NCBI RefSeq assembly: GCF_900168065.1 | Contig: NZ_FUZZ01000001.1 | Location: 992,001-1,056,000 of the forward strand | Direction: 5' to 3' | Source: Chitinophaga ginsengisegetis | GTDB taxonomy: Bacteria > Bacteroidota > Bacteroidia > Chitinophagales > Chitinophagaceae | Length of the DNA: 64,000 bases | Shown: positions 26,473 to 35,758 of the stretch, in pieces | Numbering within the stretch: position 1 is the stretch's first letter | Layout of the letters: every line of letters begins with the position of its first letter | Made by a program: the position numbers and the translations under genes | Notes under the pieces: model-generated | The model's database searches: none | What the model was told of the DNA's origin: nothing | What the model saw: only the letters and a program-made list of their open reading frames with translations

Positions 26473-26877
26473 TTACGGTTTTACGTTAATCATTTTTTCA
26501 AAATCCTCCCGCCAGATACGTACACTGTCTTTCTGTACATCTTCAAGGGAATTCAGTTCTATAAAGCAGCAATCTGTAATGGCAACCAGCTGATGCCATA
26601 CATTCACAGGTACTTCTACCCTGGCCGGCGCCGTTACCTCCGTGGTCACTATTTCATGGCCTCCAAGCGCACACCAGTGAATGGCCGCCTTGCCGGTAAA
26701 CAGGTACAGTACCTCCGGGTTTTTATTGTCGCTTTTACCTTCGTGATAATGCTGACCGCTGCTGCTGCCGGCATTCCGGTAGCAAACCAGGAAATCGCCC
26801 GTACGGTTGCAGTTCCAGAAATAACCGCTGCCGCGGTCATCAGCACCCATCAGTTCCAGTGACGTTACGGTTATCAT
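26473..26877 (-). CDS. Cupin/WxcM-like domain protein
   Basis: The 134-residue cupin has motif 1 as GQHYHEGKSDNKNPEVLYLF (two His and a Glu) and motif 2 around EVPVNVWHQLVA, so it could bind a metal. Family knowledge: such small cupins are sugar epimerases, sugar-binding proteins or dioxygenases. It overlaps the DUF1835 gene by 4 bases (ATGA) and lies 11 bases before parC. Its place inside a topoisomerase operon is unexplained. Confidence 0.7.
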   Translation of the reverse strand: MITVTSLELMGADDRGSGYFWNCNRTGDFLVCYRNAGSSSGQHYHEGKSDNKNPEVLYLFTGKAAIHWCALGGHEIVTTEVTAPARVEVPVNVWHQLVAITDCCFIELNSLEDVQKDSVRIWREDFEKMINVKP

Positions 26878-27740
26878 ACGGTTGTTGGATTTTCAATGGT
26901 TTCTCCCGGCAGCTTCACTTCAAAATCACGGATGGTTTTCAGATCGCCCCTGCTCTCCAGCTTGCCTTCGCGGATCAGCTCTTTCAGCCGCCAGCCCAGG
27001 AACTGGTCCATCACAGGGTATTTCAGCTTACCGGTTACCTGCTGCACTACCCGCCATGCTTTTACAAACTCTTTTCCACTCTGCGCCAGTAACTCCTTGT
27101 CGTAAAACAGCGTGGGTTCTCCTTTGATCTTCTTTCCTCCTTCCAGTAAACGGATACCTGCATTCTCATTCATCAGGCGATGCCACTCATCGCCATCCAG
27201 CTCGTATTCTGCCAGTGAAATAGCACGCGCCAGTTTCTTTGCCTTCAGGAATTCCTTTGGCAATATCTGGTGCAGATGGGTAGGATAAAACACCGCTCCC
27301 TTTTCATTCAGGAAAGGCAGGTTGTTGAGGTAAATAATATGGATGCGTCCTGCAAAATCATACAGCTGACTTACCAGCCAGTAGTACCCGCATACATCAC
27401 GGGCGTTTTGCCCGGCCCATATCCATACTTCCTGTTCGGGGTCTTCCTTTAATTGCGCTTTCAGGGATTTAAAAAGATCGGCATCATCGGGATCACCGGT
27501 CAGGTCTTCCGCGGCTGATTCTTCACCGGCTGCCGGAGCCGCCGGTTCAATACCCGCCAGCTGCTGCCAGAAAAGGCGACGGCCGGCACGGCCCTCTTTG
27601 GTGTCCAGGATAAATAACGGTCCAACGGACAGATCATCTTCAAAACAGCGGATCTCTCCACTCATTTTCTCATCCATCGCTATCGCCTCTCCCAACACCG
27701 GAACTGAAGACTGACCAAAAACAATGTGTATTAAGCCCAT
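26874..27740 (-). CDS. DUF1835 domain protein
   Basis: The 288-residue protein begins MGLIHIVFGQSSVPVLGEAI, followed by RCFEDDLSVGPL, the DUF1835 pattern. The C-terminal half (about 190-285) looks like a DUF3658-type partner domain with W, L and K-rich helices. It has no signal peptide and no known enzyme motif. It starts 8 bases after parE and is coupled to the cupin gene by a 4-base overlap, so it is translated with the topoisomerase subunits. The function is unknown. Confidence 0.75.
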   Translation of the reverse strand: MGLIHIVFGQSSVPVLGEAIAMDEKMSGEIRCFEDDLSVGPLFILDTKEGRAGRRLFWQQLAGIEPAAPAAGEESAAEDLTGDPDDADLFKSLKAQLKEDPEQEVWIWAGQNARDVCGYYWLVSQLYDFAGRIHIIYLNNLPFLNEKGAVFYPTHLHQILPKEFLKAKKLARAISLAEYELDGDEWHRLMNENAGIRLLEGGKKIKGEPTLFYDKELLAQSGKEFVKAWRVVQQVTGKLKYPVMDQFLGWRLKELIREGKLESRGDLKTIRDFEVKLPGETIENPTTV

Positions 27741-27748
27741 ATGCCTTT

Positions 27749-29656
27749 CTATACTGTTTCTTCTACTAAATCCTTTTCATACCGCAGGTTGTTGATGATA
27801 AACTCCTGGCGGGTCTGGGTATTTTTACCCATATAGTATTCCAGTAACTTCTGGACATGAATATCTTTCGATAAAATGATCGGCTCAATACGGATATCTT
27901 CCCCGATAAAACGGCCAAATTCATCCGGAGAAATTTCTCCCAATCCTTTGAAACGGGTGATCTCCGGCTTGTTGCCCAGCTTCTTTACCGCTTTCTGCTT
28001 CTCATCTTCATTATAACAGTAAATAGTTTGCTGCTTGTTACGCACGCGGAACAACGGCGTTTCCAGGATATATACGTGCCCGTTCTTTACCAGGTCAGGG
28101 AAAAACTGCAGGAAGAAAGTCAGCAGCAGCAAACGGATGTGCATACCATCTACGTCGGCATCGGTCGCCACCACAATGTTATTGTAGCGCAGCCCTTCCA
28201 GGCCGTCTTCAATATTCAACGCATGCTGCAGCAGGTTGAACTCCTCGTTCTCATATACTACCTTCTTGGTAAGCCCGAAACTGTTCAGCGGTTTACCACG
28301 CAAACTAAACACCGCCTGCGTTTCCACATTGCGCGACTTGGTAATGGAACCACTGGCAGAATCACCCTCTGTAATAAAGATGGTAGAATCCAATCTGCGC
28401 GCTTCCTGTTCTGCCTTATCTTTCCCGGTAAGCTCATCGTTCAGGTGCAAACGGCAGTCGCGCAGCTTCTTATTGTGAAGGTTCGCTTTCTTCGCTCTTT
28501 CATTCGCCAGTTTCTTGATACCGGCCAGCTCTTTACGCTCACGTTCACTCTGTTCAATACGCTTCTTCAGTGCATCAGCAATCGCCGGGTTACGGTGCAG
28601 GTAATCATCGAGGTGCTTGGAAAGGAACTCCAGTACAAACGCCTTTACAGACGGACCATTTTCAAAAACTACCTGTGAACCCAGCTTGGTTTTCGTTTGC
28701 GATTCAAACACCGGCTCCTGTACCCGGATGGATACCGCCGCACAAATAGAAGCCCTGATATCAGTAGCCTCATAATCTTTCTTGTAGAAGTCGCGCACCG
28801 TTTTTACAAACGCCTCGCGGAAAGCCGCCAGGTGCGTACCACCCTGGGTAGTATGCTGCCCGTTTACAAAAGAATAATACTCTTCTCCGTACTGGCTTTC
28901 ATGGGTAATGGCTACCTCAATATCTTCTCCCTTCAGGTGAATGATCGGGTAACGCAGATCCTCTTCATTCGTTTTACGCTGCAGCAGATCCAGCAAACCA
29001 TTCTTTGAAATGTATTTCTTGCCGTTAAAGCTAACGGTAAGACCCGCATTCAAAAAGCAATAGTTCCAGATCTGGTTCTCCAGGAATTCCGGGATAAAAC
29101 GGTAGTTCTTAAATACCGTATCGTCCGGTGTAAACGTAACCAGGGTACCATTGGGTTCCGTAGTCGCGGTTTCTTTATGCTCTTTTATTAAAACCCCTCT
29201 TTCAAACTCAGCGGTTTTCATGCGGCCGTCACGAACAGACTGCACCTTGAAGTAGCTGGACAAAGCATTTACCGCTTTGGTACCCACCCCGTTCAAACCA
29301 ACTGATTTCTGAAAGGCTTTGCTATCGTACTTCGCGCCGGTATTGATCTTACTCACTACATCCACCACCTTTCCCAAAGGAATCCCCCGGCCAAAATCCC
29401 GGATGGTGACGTGATGCTCCGTTACTTTGATATCCACCTGTTTGCCAAAGCCCATCGTATGCTCGTCAATACAGTTATCCGTTACCTCTTTAAGCAGGAT
29501 GTAAATACCATCATCCATACTCGATCCATCACCCAGTTTACCGATATACATACCAGGCCGGAGGCGGATATGCTCCCGCCAGTCCAGCGACCGTATGGAG
29601 TCTTCCGTATAGGAAGCAAATAGATCTTTGTTATCCGTTTTGTCCGTGTTTGCCAT
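27749..29656 (-). CDS. parE: DNA topoisomerase IV subunit B
   Basis: The 635-residue GHKL ATPase/TOPRIM protein has the N-box [10 protein letters not shown] (about 56-65), the ATP lid [25 protein letters not shown] and the TOPRIM start [11 protein letters not shown], with the DADVDG metal-binding Asp cluster. Its length suits ParE, being shorter than GyrB with an insert. Family knowledge: it hydrolyses ATP to drive ParC strand passage. It heads the operon parE-DUF1835-cupin-parC. The N-terminal D/K-rich start at 29656 fits the family. Confidence 0.93.
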   Translation of the reverse strand: MANTDKTDNKDLFASYTEDSIRSLDWREHIRLRPGMYIGKLGDGSSMDDGIYILLKEVTDNCIDEHTMGFGKQVDIKVTEHHVTIRDFGRGIPLGKVVDVVSKINTGAKYDSKAFQKSVGLNGVGTKAVNALSSYFKVQSVRDGRMKTAEFERGVLIKEHKETATTEPNGTLVTFTPDDTVFKNYRFIPEFLENQIWNYCFLNAGLTVSFNGKKYISKNGLLDLLQRKTNEEDLRYPIIHLKGEDIEVAITHESQYGEEYYSFVNGQHTTQGGTHLAAFREAFVKTVRDFYKKDYEATDIRASICAAVSIRVQEPVFESQTKTKLGSQVVFENGPSVKAFVLEFLSKHLDDYLHRNPAIADALKKRIEQSERERKELAGIKKLANERAKKANLHNKKLRDCRLHLNDELTGKDKAEQEARRLDSTIFITEGDSASGSITKSRNVETQAVFSLRGKPLNSFGLTKKVVYENEEFNLLQHALNIEDGLEGLRYNNIVVATDADVDGMHIRLLLLTFFLQFFPDLVKNGHVYILETPLFRVRNKQQTIYCYNEDEKQKAVKKLGNKPEITRFKGLGEISPDEFGRFIGEDIRIEPIILSKDIHVQKLLEYYMGKNTQTRQEFIINNLRYEKDLVEETV

Positions 29657-29993
29657 AATATATTATAATTTCCAAAATACTATTGTTTCGCAGGTCATGC
29701 AATGTTTTGCAAGGATACTAAATCTTTTAGCAAAATCTGATTGCTGGCAAAAATAAAGGATTCAGGGAATCATCCCAAGTATAAGTTATACACTATGCTT
29801 ACATTATTTATTACCAATGTATTAAGACTGTTAAATTTTATATTTCCGGGAGATAATGAACAGTTTTGGGGATTTTCGGGAAGTATCACATGAAAATGGT
29901 ATAAAAAAAACTAATGTGAATGAATCCTTATATCAGAATTTTATTTATATTTACATAAGTCAACAATTTTGAGATATCCTAACCTATGTCCTT
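29657..29993. other. Leader region of parE and of a small membrane protein gene
   Basis: This 337-base AT-rich gap has no convincing gene. On the minus strand CAAAAATA (29748-29755, that is TATTTTTG) fits the -7 element, with CAAG (29776-29779) 20 bases further as a near -33, giving a probable parE promoter. No clear + strand promoter was found for the small gene at 29994. Confidence 0.35.
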
Positions 29994-30143
29994 ATGAAAA
30001 TACTATTTCTAATCCTGCTTACCGCAGTTTTTCTGGTAGCACTCGTAGCTACTTACTTCATTAAAAAAGAAGAGGATAACAGCATCGGAAATAAATTCCT
30101 TCGCCTTATCCGGAAATTTGATGCATGGCAAATGATGCGATGA
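29994..30143 (+). CDS. Small single-pass membrane protein (49 aa)
   Basis: An ATG-to-TGA frame of 49 residues: KILFLILLTAVFLVALVATY is a clear membrane helix, followed by a charged tail (KKEEDNS, FLRLIRKF). It resembles no family I can name. Support comes from the coherent hydrophobic-then-charged layout and from a second similar small gene 132 bases downstream. Translation is unproven. A regulatory or stress small protein is conceivable. Confidence 0.45.
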   Translation: MKILFLILLTAVFLVALVATYFIKKEEDNSIGNKFLRLIRKFDAWQMMR

Positions 30144-30275
30144 TCAATTTTACCTGCTTTTACCAACAAACGGCTTTCATACAATATTCACAACTGGTCA
30201 CATCAGCCTGGCAATAGCCATCAGGGAGTGTTATGTCTTAACCATATTACCTATTAACCGTAAATCCCTTATCCT

Positions 30276-30374
30276 ATGAAAACTGGTCTGTTATTTAAAC
30301 TTGCCTGCCTGTTGATTGCTGCTGTGGTATTATCTGTGCACCTGGTGTTCAAACCTAAAACAGAACACCGTTGA
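30276..30374 (+). CDS. Small single-pass membrane protein (32 aa)
   Basis: A 32-codon frame (MKTGLLFKLACLLIAAVVLS followed by VHLVFKPKTEHR) has one membrane helix and a basic tail. A terminator begins 5 bases after its stop. It may share a transcript with the 49-residue gene upstream. It is unrecognised, and at this length chance is a real alternative. Confidence 0.4.
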   Translation: MKTGLLFKLACLLIAAVVLSVHLVFKPKTEHR

Positions 30375-30379
30375 AAAAC

Positions 30380-30429
30380 ATTCAGGGATTTTATTGCTTC
30401 TTATTCAGAAAACAATAAAATCCCTGAAT
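30380..30429. terminator. Terminator between the small gene and the response regulator
   Basis: 17-base perfect arms (30380-30396, 30413-30429) and a 16-base loop. On the minus strand a T run follows directly, so it best serves the response regulator gene ending at 30437. It may also stop + strand transcripts. Confidence 0.8.
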
Positions 30430-30436
30430 TACTGAC

Positions 30437-31069
30437 TTATCTGTTATAATATTTGTTCACTGCATCAGTACGGCTACGTACGTGCAGCTTTTCGTAAATA
30501 TTATGTACATGGCGTCTTACCGTTTCAATACTGATAAACAAGTTACTCGCAATTTCTTTGTACAAATAACCTTTCGACAACTGATCCAGGATTTCTTTTT
30601 CACGTGTAGTCAATGCTTCAAGCGCCGGATTCGGCTTGGCCTGCTTCTGGAAAAATGCCACCACCCTTCTCGCTATCTGCGAACTCATCGGGGAACCTCC
30701 ATCATACAAATCACGGATAGCTTCCAGTAATTCGCCCGGAGATGTTTTCTTAAGAATATAACCACTTGCACCTGCCTCCAGCGCCATAAAGATTTTATCA
30801 TCATCTTCATACACTGTCAGCATCATAAACTGCATATCAGGATGCTCCCGCTTTAACTGCGCAATACATTCAATACCATTCATGCCACCCGGCAGGTTGA
30901 AATCCATCAACACCACGTTAGGCATCAGTTGAGGGATTTGCTCCACGGCAGTTTCCGCATTATTGAATGTCCCTACACAGGCGTAACCGTCAGAACCATT
31001 AATCAGCAATTCCATAGCCGTGCGGATATCATGATTATCTTCTACTATCGCAATAGTGATAGTGTCCAT
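30437..31069 (-). CDS. NarL/FixJ-family response regulator
   Basis: From 31069 the protein has 210 residues starting MDTITIAIVEDN, the usual receiver start. An ATG at 31105 would add 12 residues, but AGGA precedes the inner ATG. The receiver has D56 (VVLMDFNLPG) as phospho-acceptor and K near 106 (GYILKKTSPG). The C-terminal LuxR helix-turn-helix reads LTTREKEILDQLSKGYLYKE...SIETVRRHVHNIYEKL. It is the likely partner of the sensor kinase immediately upstream on the same strand. A -7-like element (CAAATGTA, 31144-31151, minus) may give it its own promoter. Confidence 0.92.
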   Translation of the reverse strand: MDTITIAIVEDNHDIRTAMELLINGSDGYACVGTFNNAETAVEQIPQLMPNVVLMDFNLPGGMNGIECIAQLKREHPDMQFMMLTVYEDDDKIFMALEAGASGYILKKTSPGELLEAIRDLYDGGSPMSSQIARRVVAFFQKQAKPNPALEALTTREKEILDQLSKGYLYKEIASNLFISIETVRRHVHNIYEKLHVRSRTDAVNKYYNR

Positions 31070-31153
31070 GTTATCCTGGGACTTCTTCTTTGAGTATACC
31101 GTCATGTTTAAAAGGAATTATAACACTTAAATGTTATTAAAAACAAATGTATG

Positions 31154-34100
31154 TTAATTTAGTGGGATATCGAGAAAAACTATTGTTCCATTATTCGAGC
31201 TGATATCCGCATTTCCTCCAACTGATATCATTCTTTTCTGGATATTTTTTAATCCGTTTCCAAATAATCTAACCTTCTCCTGGTCAAATCCTTTTCCATT
31301 GTCCTTAATCATTATCGTCATATTTTTATGCATCTTCACTTCCACAATTACCTCTGTCGCCTTCGCATGTTTCACTACATTATGCAATGATTCTTTCACC
31401 GCCAGGTAAATATTCCTTCGTGTACCTCCACTCAGCTTAATGTTGGGAATCGTTTCAGGAATATAAAACTGATGCGTGATGTGCGCATGCTCCAGGAATT
31501 CTGCCGCAAAACTTCTCATATAAGCAATCAGGTTGGCCAGCGAATCATTGGATGAACTCATCGCCCAGATGATCTCACTCATCTTGTCCACCATCTCTCC
31601 CGCCGTTTCAGAAATACGCTCTACTTCCCGCGTCTGGGAAGGATCCTGGATTTTCCGTTTAGCCACTTCACTCAGCAACCGGATAGTAGATAACCCTGAC
31701 CCAAGATCATCATGCATGTCACTGGAAATACGCGCCCGCTCCTGGTCTACCGCCTGCTCCTTTTCCAGCTTCAGCTTCTCATGCCGTATCTTATAATCCA
31801 GATACAGGGTGGAGAAATAATAAGCAATGCCCAGCAGCAGCAGCAATAGTAAAAACCGGAACCACAACGACTGCCAGAAAGGAATCCGGATCACGATCTC
31901 CAGCGTGGTAGGAACAGTACTCCAGATATCATCATTATTCGATGCTCTCAGCTTAAAAACATAACTGCCGGGATGCAGGTTGGTATAACGCGCCATCCTG
32001 AAAGTTCCGGCCTGCACCCAGTCCTCATCCGCGCCTTCCAGCTTATACTGCACCTTGTTCTTTAATGGATTGGTATACTCCAGCGGCACAAATTCTATCG
32101 CAATAGTATTCTGGTTATAAGGCAACTCTATTTTCTTCAGTAACGAAATAGCCGTGTCAGATTCGTAAGGCTTGTCCAGCACTTCCATCCGGCGGATGAT
32201 CACTTTGGCATTGGATAAATTGTCGCGGAAATTTTTTGGATAAAATCCGTTTACACCACGGATACCACCAAAAAATAATTCGCCGTCGATTGACTTGTAA
32301 AATGCACCGGTGTTAAACTCGTTCGACTGTAATCCATCTTCATAATTATAAGTAGTGATTTCACCGGTCAACGGATTGATCTGCGACAACCCTTTATTAT
32401 GACTCACCCAGATCCGGTCTTTATCATCCAGCAACACGCCGTACATATAATCATTGATCAGTTTGGGATTATCATAACTGTTGTAGTGTTGCTTGATGCG
32501 GCCTGCATCATCCAGGATGAACAATCCTTTATTAGTGGCCACCAGCAACTCTTTATGCGCATTTTTATTGATGGATTTTACAGTAGTGCCGGGAGCAAGA
32601 AACACGCTTTTCCAACGGGAGTCGGCCACACGTTTTATATACAGCGCCGATTTCGTACCCACGTACTGGTTACCCAGGTAGTCTTCATAAAAAGCAGTCA
32701 ATACTTCATCCGAAAAATTATGTACTACCGCTACTTCGTATCCTTTCTCAGTATTATCAAACATCAGCAGGTAGCCGCCATAATTGAAATACAATTGTCC
32801 GTTGGTACGTTTAAACAGGAAGGGAAAAGGTGCAAGCTGCGTAGGTAAACCCAATGCCGTTACCTTTCCTGTAAGATCCAGGAAAGATTTGGTTTCTACA
32901 TTGAACAACCCGATGTGCATACCCGCAAAGTGCAGCCAGAGCTGATCTCCATTCTCCCTGCAAATAGCGCCCAGATCGTTGCCGGGAAACTTCCCGGGAT
33001 ATAACTCATTGGAAATACGCTCCAGGAATTTTCCTCCATCTTCATAAATATTCAATCCGTCCCGCATCAGTCCCACATACAACTTGCCATCATCATGCTT
33101 GTACACAGCCTGCACCATGTTGTGCGTGATGTAAGGCGACCGGTAAAGGTTAAACACTTTTTTATGCGGGGAATATTTTTTCAGACCGTCGCCATCGGTG
33201 CCTACCCACATGTTATCGGCCACATCCCGGTAAAGCCATGATACATCATTGAACGACCGCGTTTCAAAAGTATTAAAGCTCACAATATGCCGCACAATTT
33301 CATTACGCGCAATACTGTATATCAGCACGCCATCGCTCCCGCCTATCCATACGTTGCCGTACTGATCCAGTTCAGACACAGCAGGAATGAATGGTTCCCC
33401 CTTTTCATTCTTCATATCAAAAACCAGGTCGCTGAATTTGTTGCGTTGCTTGTTAAAGAGCGTAATATGACCTGCACTGATGATGATCATGGAGTCTTTG
33501 TTCAGGTTACGCAACAACGGCTTATCGCCCACACCGGGCAAACAATAGGTGGAGATGCGGAGGTTTTTGATATTCAGGGAAAAAAGCTCGCCCTGATCTC
33601 CGTTCATCCAGATGGTATTCCCATCTTTCATAACCGCGGAAGGCAATATCCGTCTTTGTGTAAACTGCGGCGGATACAGGATGATACGGCGTATGGCGTA
33701 AGTGGTATTATCCAGCACGTAGATGCCTTTCATTGGTCGCCATACCCACAGCGTATTAGAGGCCGTGTCTTCTCCCAGGATCGCAAACTTCACATTACTA
33801 TCACGTTCCGCGGCATTTACAATGGTGGTATCTTCCAGCAGTTTGCTAAAGTTGTTCTTGTATTTATCGTACACGCTGATCCCGTTGTTATGGGCCAGCA
33901 GCAGTTGGGAGCGACTGTCTTTATAAAAAGAAAAACCTTTATACCCTTTCAGATCAAAACGGTTGATAACCGCGCGGTTGCCGGTAGATCCGCGGGCTAC
34001 CAGCTCTCCCTTTCCTTCGCCCGCCTTGTAAAGAGCGCTTGGTTTATACCGGTATTCATTAAAGGTATAGCCATCGAAACGGTTGATCCCGTCGCGGGTG

Positions 34101-34255
34101 GCAATCCACATAAATCCCTGATCGTCGCGGGTAATATCGAATACCGTGCTTTGAGAAAGGCCCTCATTAACGCTGTAGCTGTCAAAAATGTATGGTTTGT
34201 CCTGCGCATACAGTACCCCGGAGAAGAGTCCCCATATACAGCATAGGATAAACAT
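31154..34255 (-). CDS. Two-component sensor histidine kinase with Reg_prop beta-propeller and Y_Y_Y domain
   Basis: The start at 34255 gives 1033 residues with a signal peptide (MFILCCIWGLFSGVLYAQ). A longer frame to 34465 lacks one and would include the promoter. The periplasmic part is a two-propeller array of Reg_prop repeats (for example GFMWIATRDGINRFDGYTF, YVGTKSALYIK), then a Y_Y_Y domain (YKLEGADEDW). A membrane helix (WFRFLLLLLLLGIAYYF) leads to a HisKA_3 domain (phospho-His in SSDMHDDLGSGLS) and HATPase_c (IKDNGKGFD). Unlike hybrid sensors it has no receiver or AraC domain. The regulator is the separate NarL-type gene 84 bases downstream. Confidence 0.9.
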   Translation of the reverse strand: MFILCCIWGLFSGVLYAQDKPYIFDSYSVNEGLSQSTVFDITRDDQGFMWIATRDGINRFDGYTFNEYRYKPSALYKAGEGKGELVARGSTGNRAVINRFDLKGYKGFSFYKDSRSQLLLAHNNGISVYDKYKNNFSKLLEDTTIVNAAERDSNVKFAILGEDTASNTLWVWRPMKGIYVLDNTTYAIRRIILYPPQFTQRRILPSAVMKDGNTIWMNGDQGELFSLNIKNLRISTYCLPGVGDKPLLRNLNKDSMIIISAGHITLFNKQRNKFSDLVFDMKNEKGEPFIPAVSELDQYGNVWIGGSDGVLIYSIARNEIVRHIVSFNTFETRSFNDVSWLYRDVADNMWVGTDGDGLKKYSPHKKVFNLYRSPYITHNMVQAVYKHDDGKLYVGLMRDGLNIYEDGGKFLERISNELYPGKFPGNDLGAICRENGDQLWLHFAGMHIGLFNVETKSFLDLTGKVTALGLPTQLAPFPFLFKRTNGQLYFNYGGYLLMFDNTEKGYEVAVVHNFSDEVLTAFYEDYLGNQYVGTKSALYIKRVADSRWKSVFLAPGTTVKSINKNAHKELLVATNKGLFILDDAGRIKQHYNSYDNPKLINDYMYGVLLDDKDRIWVSHNKGLSQINPLTGEITTYNYEDGLQSNEFNTGAFYKSIDGELFFGGIRGVNGFYPKNFRDNLSNAKVIIRRMEVLDKPYESDTAISLLKKIELPYNQNTIAIEFVPLEYTNPLKNKVQYKLEGADEDWVQAGTFRMARYTNLHPGSYVFKLRASNNDDIWSTVPTTLEIVIRIPFWQSLWFRFLLLLLLLGIAYYFSTLYLDYKIRHEKLKLEKEQAVDQERARISSDMHDDLGSGLSTIRLLSEVAKRKIQDPSQTREVERISETAGEMVDKMSEIIWAMSSSNDSLANLIAYMRSFAAEFLEHAHITHQFYIPETIPNIKLSGGTRRNIYLAVKESLHNVVKHAKATEVIVEVKMHKNMTIMIKDNGKGFDQEKVRLFGNGLKNIQKRMISVGGNADISSNNGTIVFLDIPLN

Positions 34256-34317
34256 TTTTAAGCGACGCGGTTGATGCACTGGAATATTGTTAATGAGTAA
34301 GCAGGTTAGGTAATCTG

Positions 34318-34325
34318 CAAATATA
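34318..34325 (-). promoter_or_regulatory. -7 promoter element of the sensor kinase gene
   Basis: CAAATATA on the + strand reads TATATTTG on the minus strand, an exact TAnnTTTG match 63 bases upstream of the 34255 start. It supports that start over the longer frame. Confidence 0.5.
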
Positions 34326-34400
34326 TAAATCTGTGTCACACTTTGTAGCAATTTTGTAATTTTCTTCCCGGTAACAGATTGGGAATAAACGAAATACTTT

Positions 34401-35504
34401 ATGAATACAGCCAACACTACATCCGGCAGGCCAGGCTTAGATACCCGGCAGTGGCCCTTTATCACTCACAAATGCAGGGCGCTGCGCCGCCTGTTGCTGT
34501 TGGGATGCTATACTTTAATATTTACGTTTCACCCGGCAGCCGCCCAGGAAACAGCAGCCGGTTATCATATAAACATCATATCGGCTACTCCGGTTCAAAG
34601 TATCCGGGGCCTCAGCGTGGTAACAGATGAGGTGGTATGGGCCTCCGGTACCGGCGGCAAGGTAGGCAGCAGCACCGACGGCGGTAAACACTGGAAATGG
34701 ACCACCGTTACCGGTTGCGATAGCTGCGACTGGCGTTCGCTGTACGCTTTTAATGCCCGTAAAGCCATTGTATTGAATGCCGGCGCCCCGGCGCTGATTT
34801 TTTTAACGGAAGATGGGGGGAATTCCTGGAAGCAGGTATTCTACGATAACAGGCCGGGCATTTTCTTTGATGCCATGCAGTTTTTTAACGAACGGGAAGG
34901 TATCGCTATCGGTGATCCGATCGACGGGAAATTTACTGTCATCCGGACACATAACGGCGGCCGCAGCTGGAAAGCCGACCCCACGCCCACTTTGCCGGCC
35001 GCGGCAGAAGGAGAAGCCATCTTCGCCGCCAGCGGCACCAGCATGGTGCTGTTTCCCGGGAACAAGGTTTACTTCGCCACCGGCGGCCAGGTAGCCCGGC
35101 TCTTTAAAAGCGCGGATAACGGAAAAGCCTACACGATCCCGCTGATACAGGGCAGCAGTACTACCGGCGTATTTTCCATCGCCTTCCGCGACACTGCCAA
35201 CGGGATCGCCGTAGGGGGCGACTATAAGCAGGACACCGCCCGGAAAGGCAACTGTATGCTCACCGCCAACGGCGGCCGGAGTTGGGAAGCTCCCGCTGTC
35301 CCTCCCGGCGGATACCGCTCCTGCGTGGCCTGGATCACCCCACAGCTGCTCATCGCCACCGGCACCTCCGGCACTGATATTTCAGAAGATGGCGGTCATC
35401 ACTGGAAAACGATCGGTAAAGGATTTAATGTCGCCGCAAAAGCAAGAAAAGGAACAAAAGTATATGTAGCCGCAAAAGAGATCGGGGTGCTGGACAACCG
35501 TTAA
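34401..35504 (+). CDS. Secreted BNR/Ycf48-like beta-propeller protein
   Basis: The 367-residue protein has a hydrophobic export signal at about 31-48 (LLLLGCYTLIFTFHPAAAQ), preceded by a long basic leader, so the true start may be further in. It contains BNR/sialidase-like Asp boxes: STDGGKHW, TEDGGNSW, THNGGRSW, TANGGRSW and SEDGGHHW. Five evenly spaced boxes indicate a beta-propeller of the Ycf48/photosystem II stability type. Family knowledge: in non-photosynthetic Bacteroidota its function is not settled. It diverges from the sensor kinase and could be under its control. Confidence 0.75.
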   Translation: MNTANTTSGRPGLDTRQWPFITHKCRALRRLLLLGCYTLIFTFHPAAAQETAAGYHINIISATPVQSIRGLSVVTDEVVWASGTGGKVGSSTDGGKHWKWTTVTGCDSCDWRSLYAFNARKAIVLNAGAPALIFLTEDGGNSWKQVFYDNRPGIFFDAMQFFNEREGIAIGDPIDGKFTVIRTHNGGRSWKADPTPTLPAAAEGEAIFAASGTSMVLFPGNKVYFATGGQVARLFKSADNGKAYTIPLIQGSSTTGVFSIAFRDTANGIAVGGDYKQDTARKGNCMLTANGGRSWEAPAVPPGGYRSCVAWITPQLLIATGTSGTDISEDGGHHWKTIGKGFNVAAKARKGTKVYVAAKEIGVLDNR

Positions 35505-35758
35505 CCCGGCCCGCTGCCAACAAAAAGGTGCTCCTGGAAAGGTGCACCCACTAAAATAGGTTAAAGCAAAAAGTAAATTTATTGATATGAAGTTAATAAG
35601 TAATTTATTTACTTGCTGAGATATTTTGCAAAGCAGCTAATTTAAAGGGTAAACGTAGAAAAAGAAGCATCTAACGCAAAAGGACTACCACTACTCTGAT
35701 TTTTTTATGTAATTTAAGACCTCGTTAACGCATTACCGCGCATCCAGAAAAAGAGATT

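Noticed and set aside
33287-34246. + strand open frame (319 codons) opposite the sensor kinase
   Set aside because: Antisense to a gene with Reg_prop, Y_Y_Y and HisKA_3 domains. The frame has no recognisable domain.
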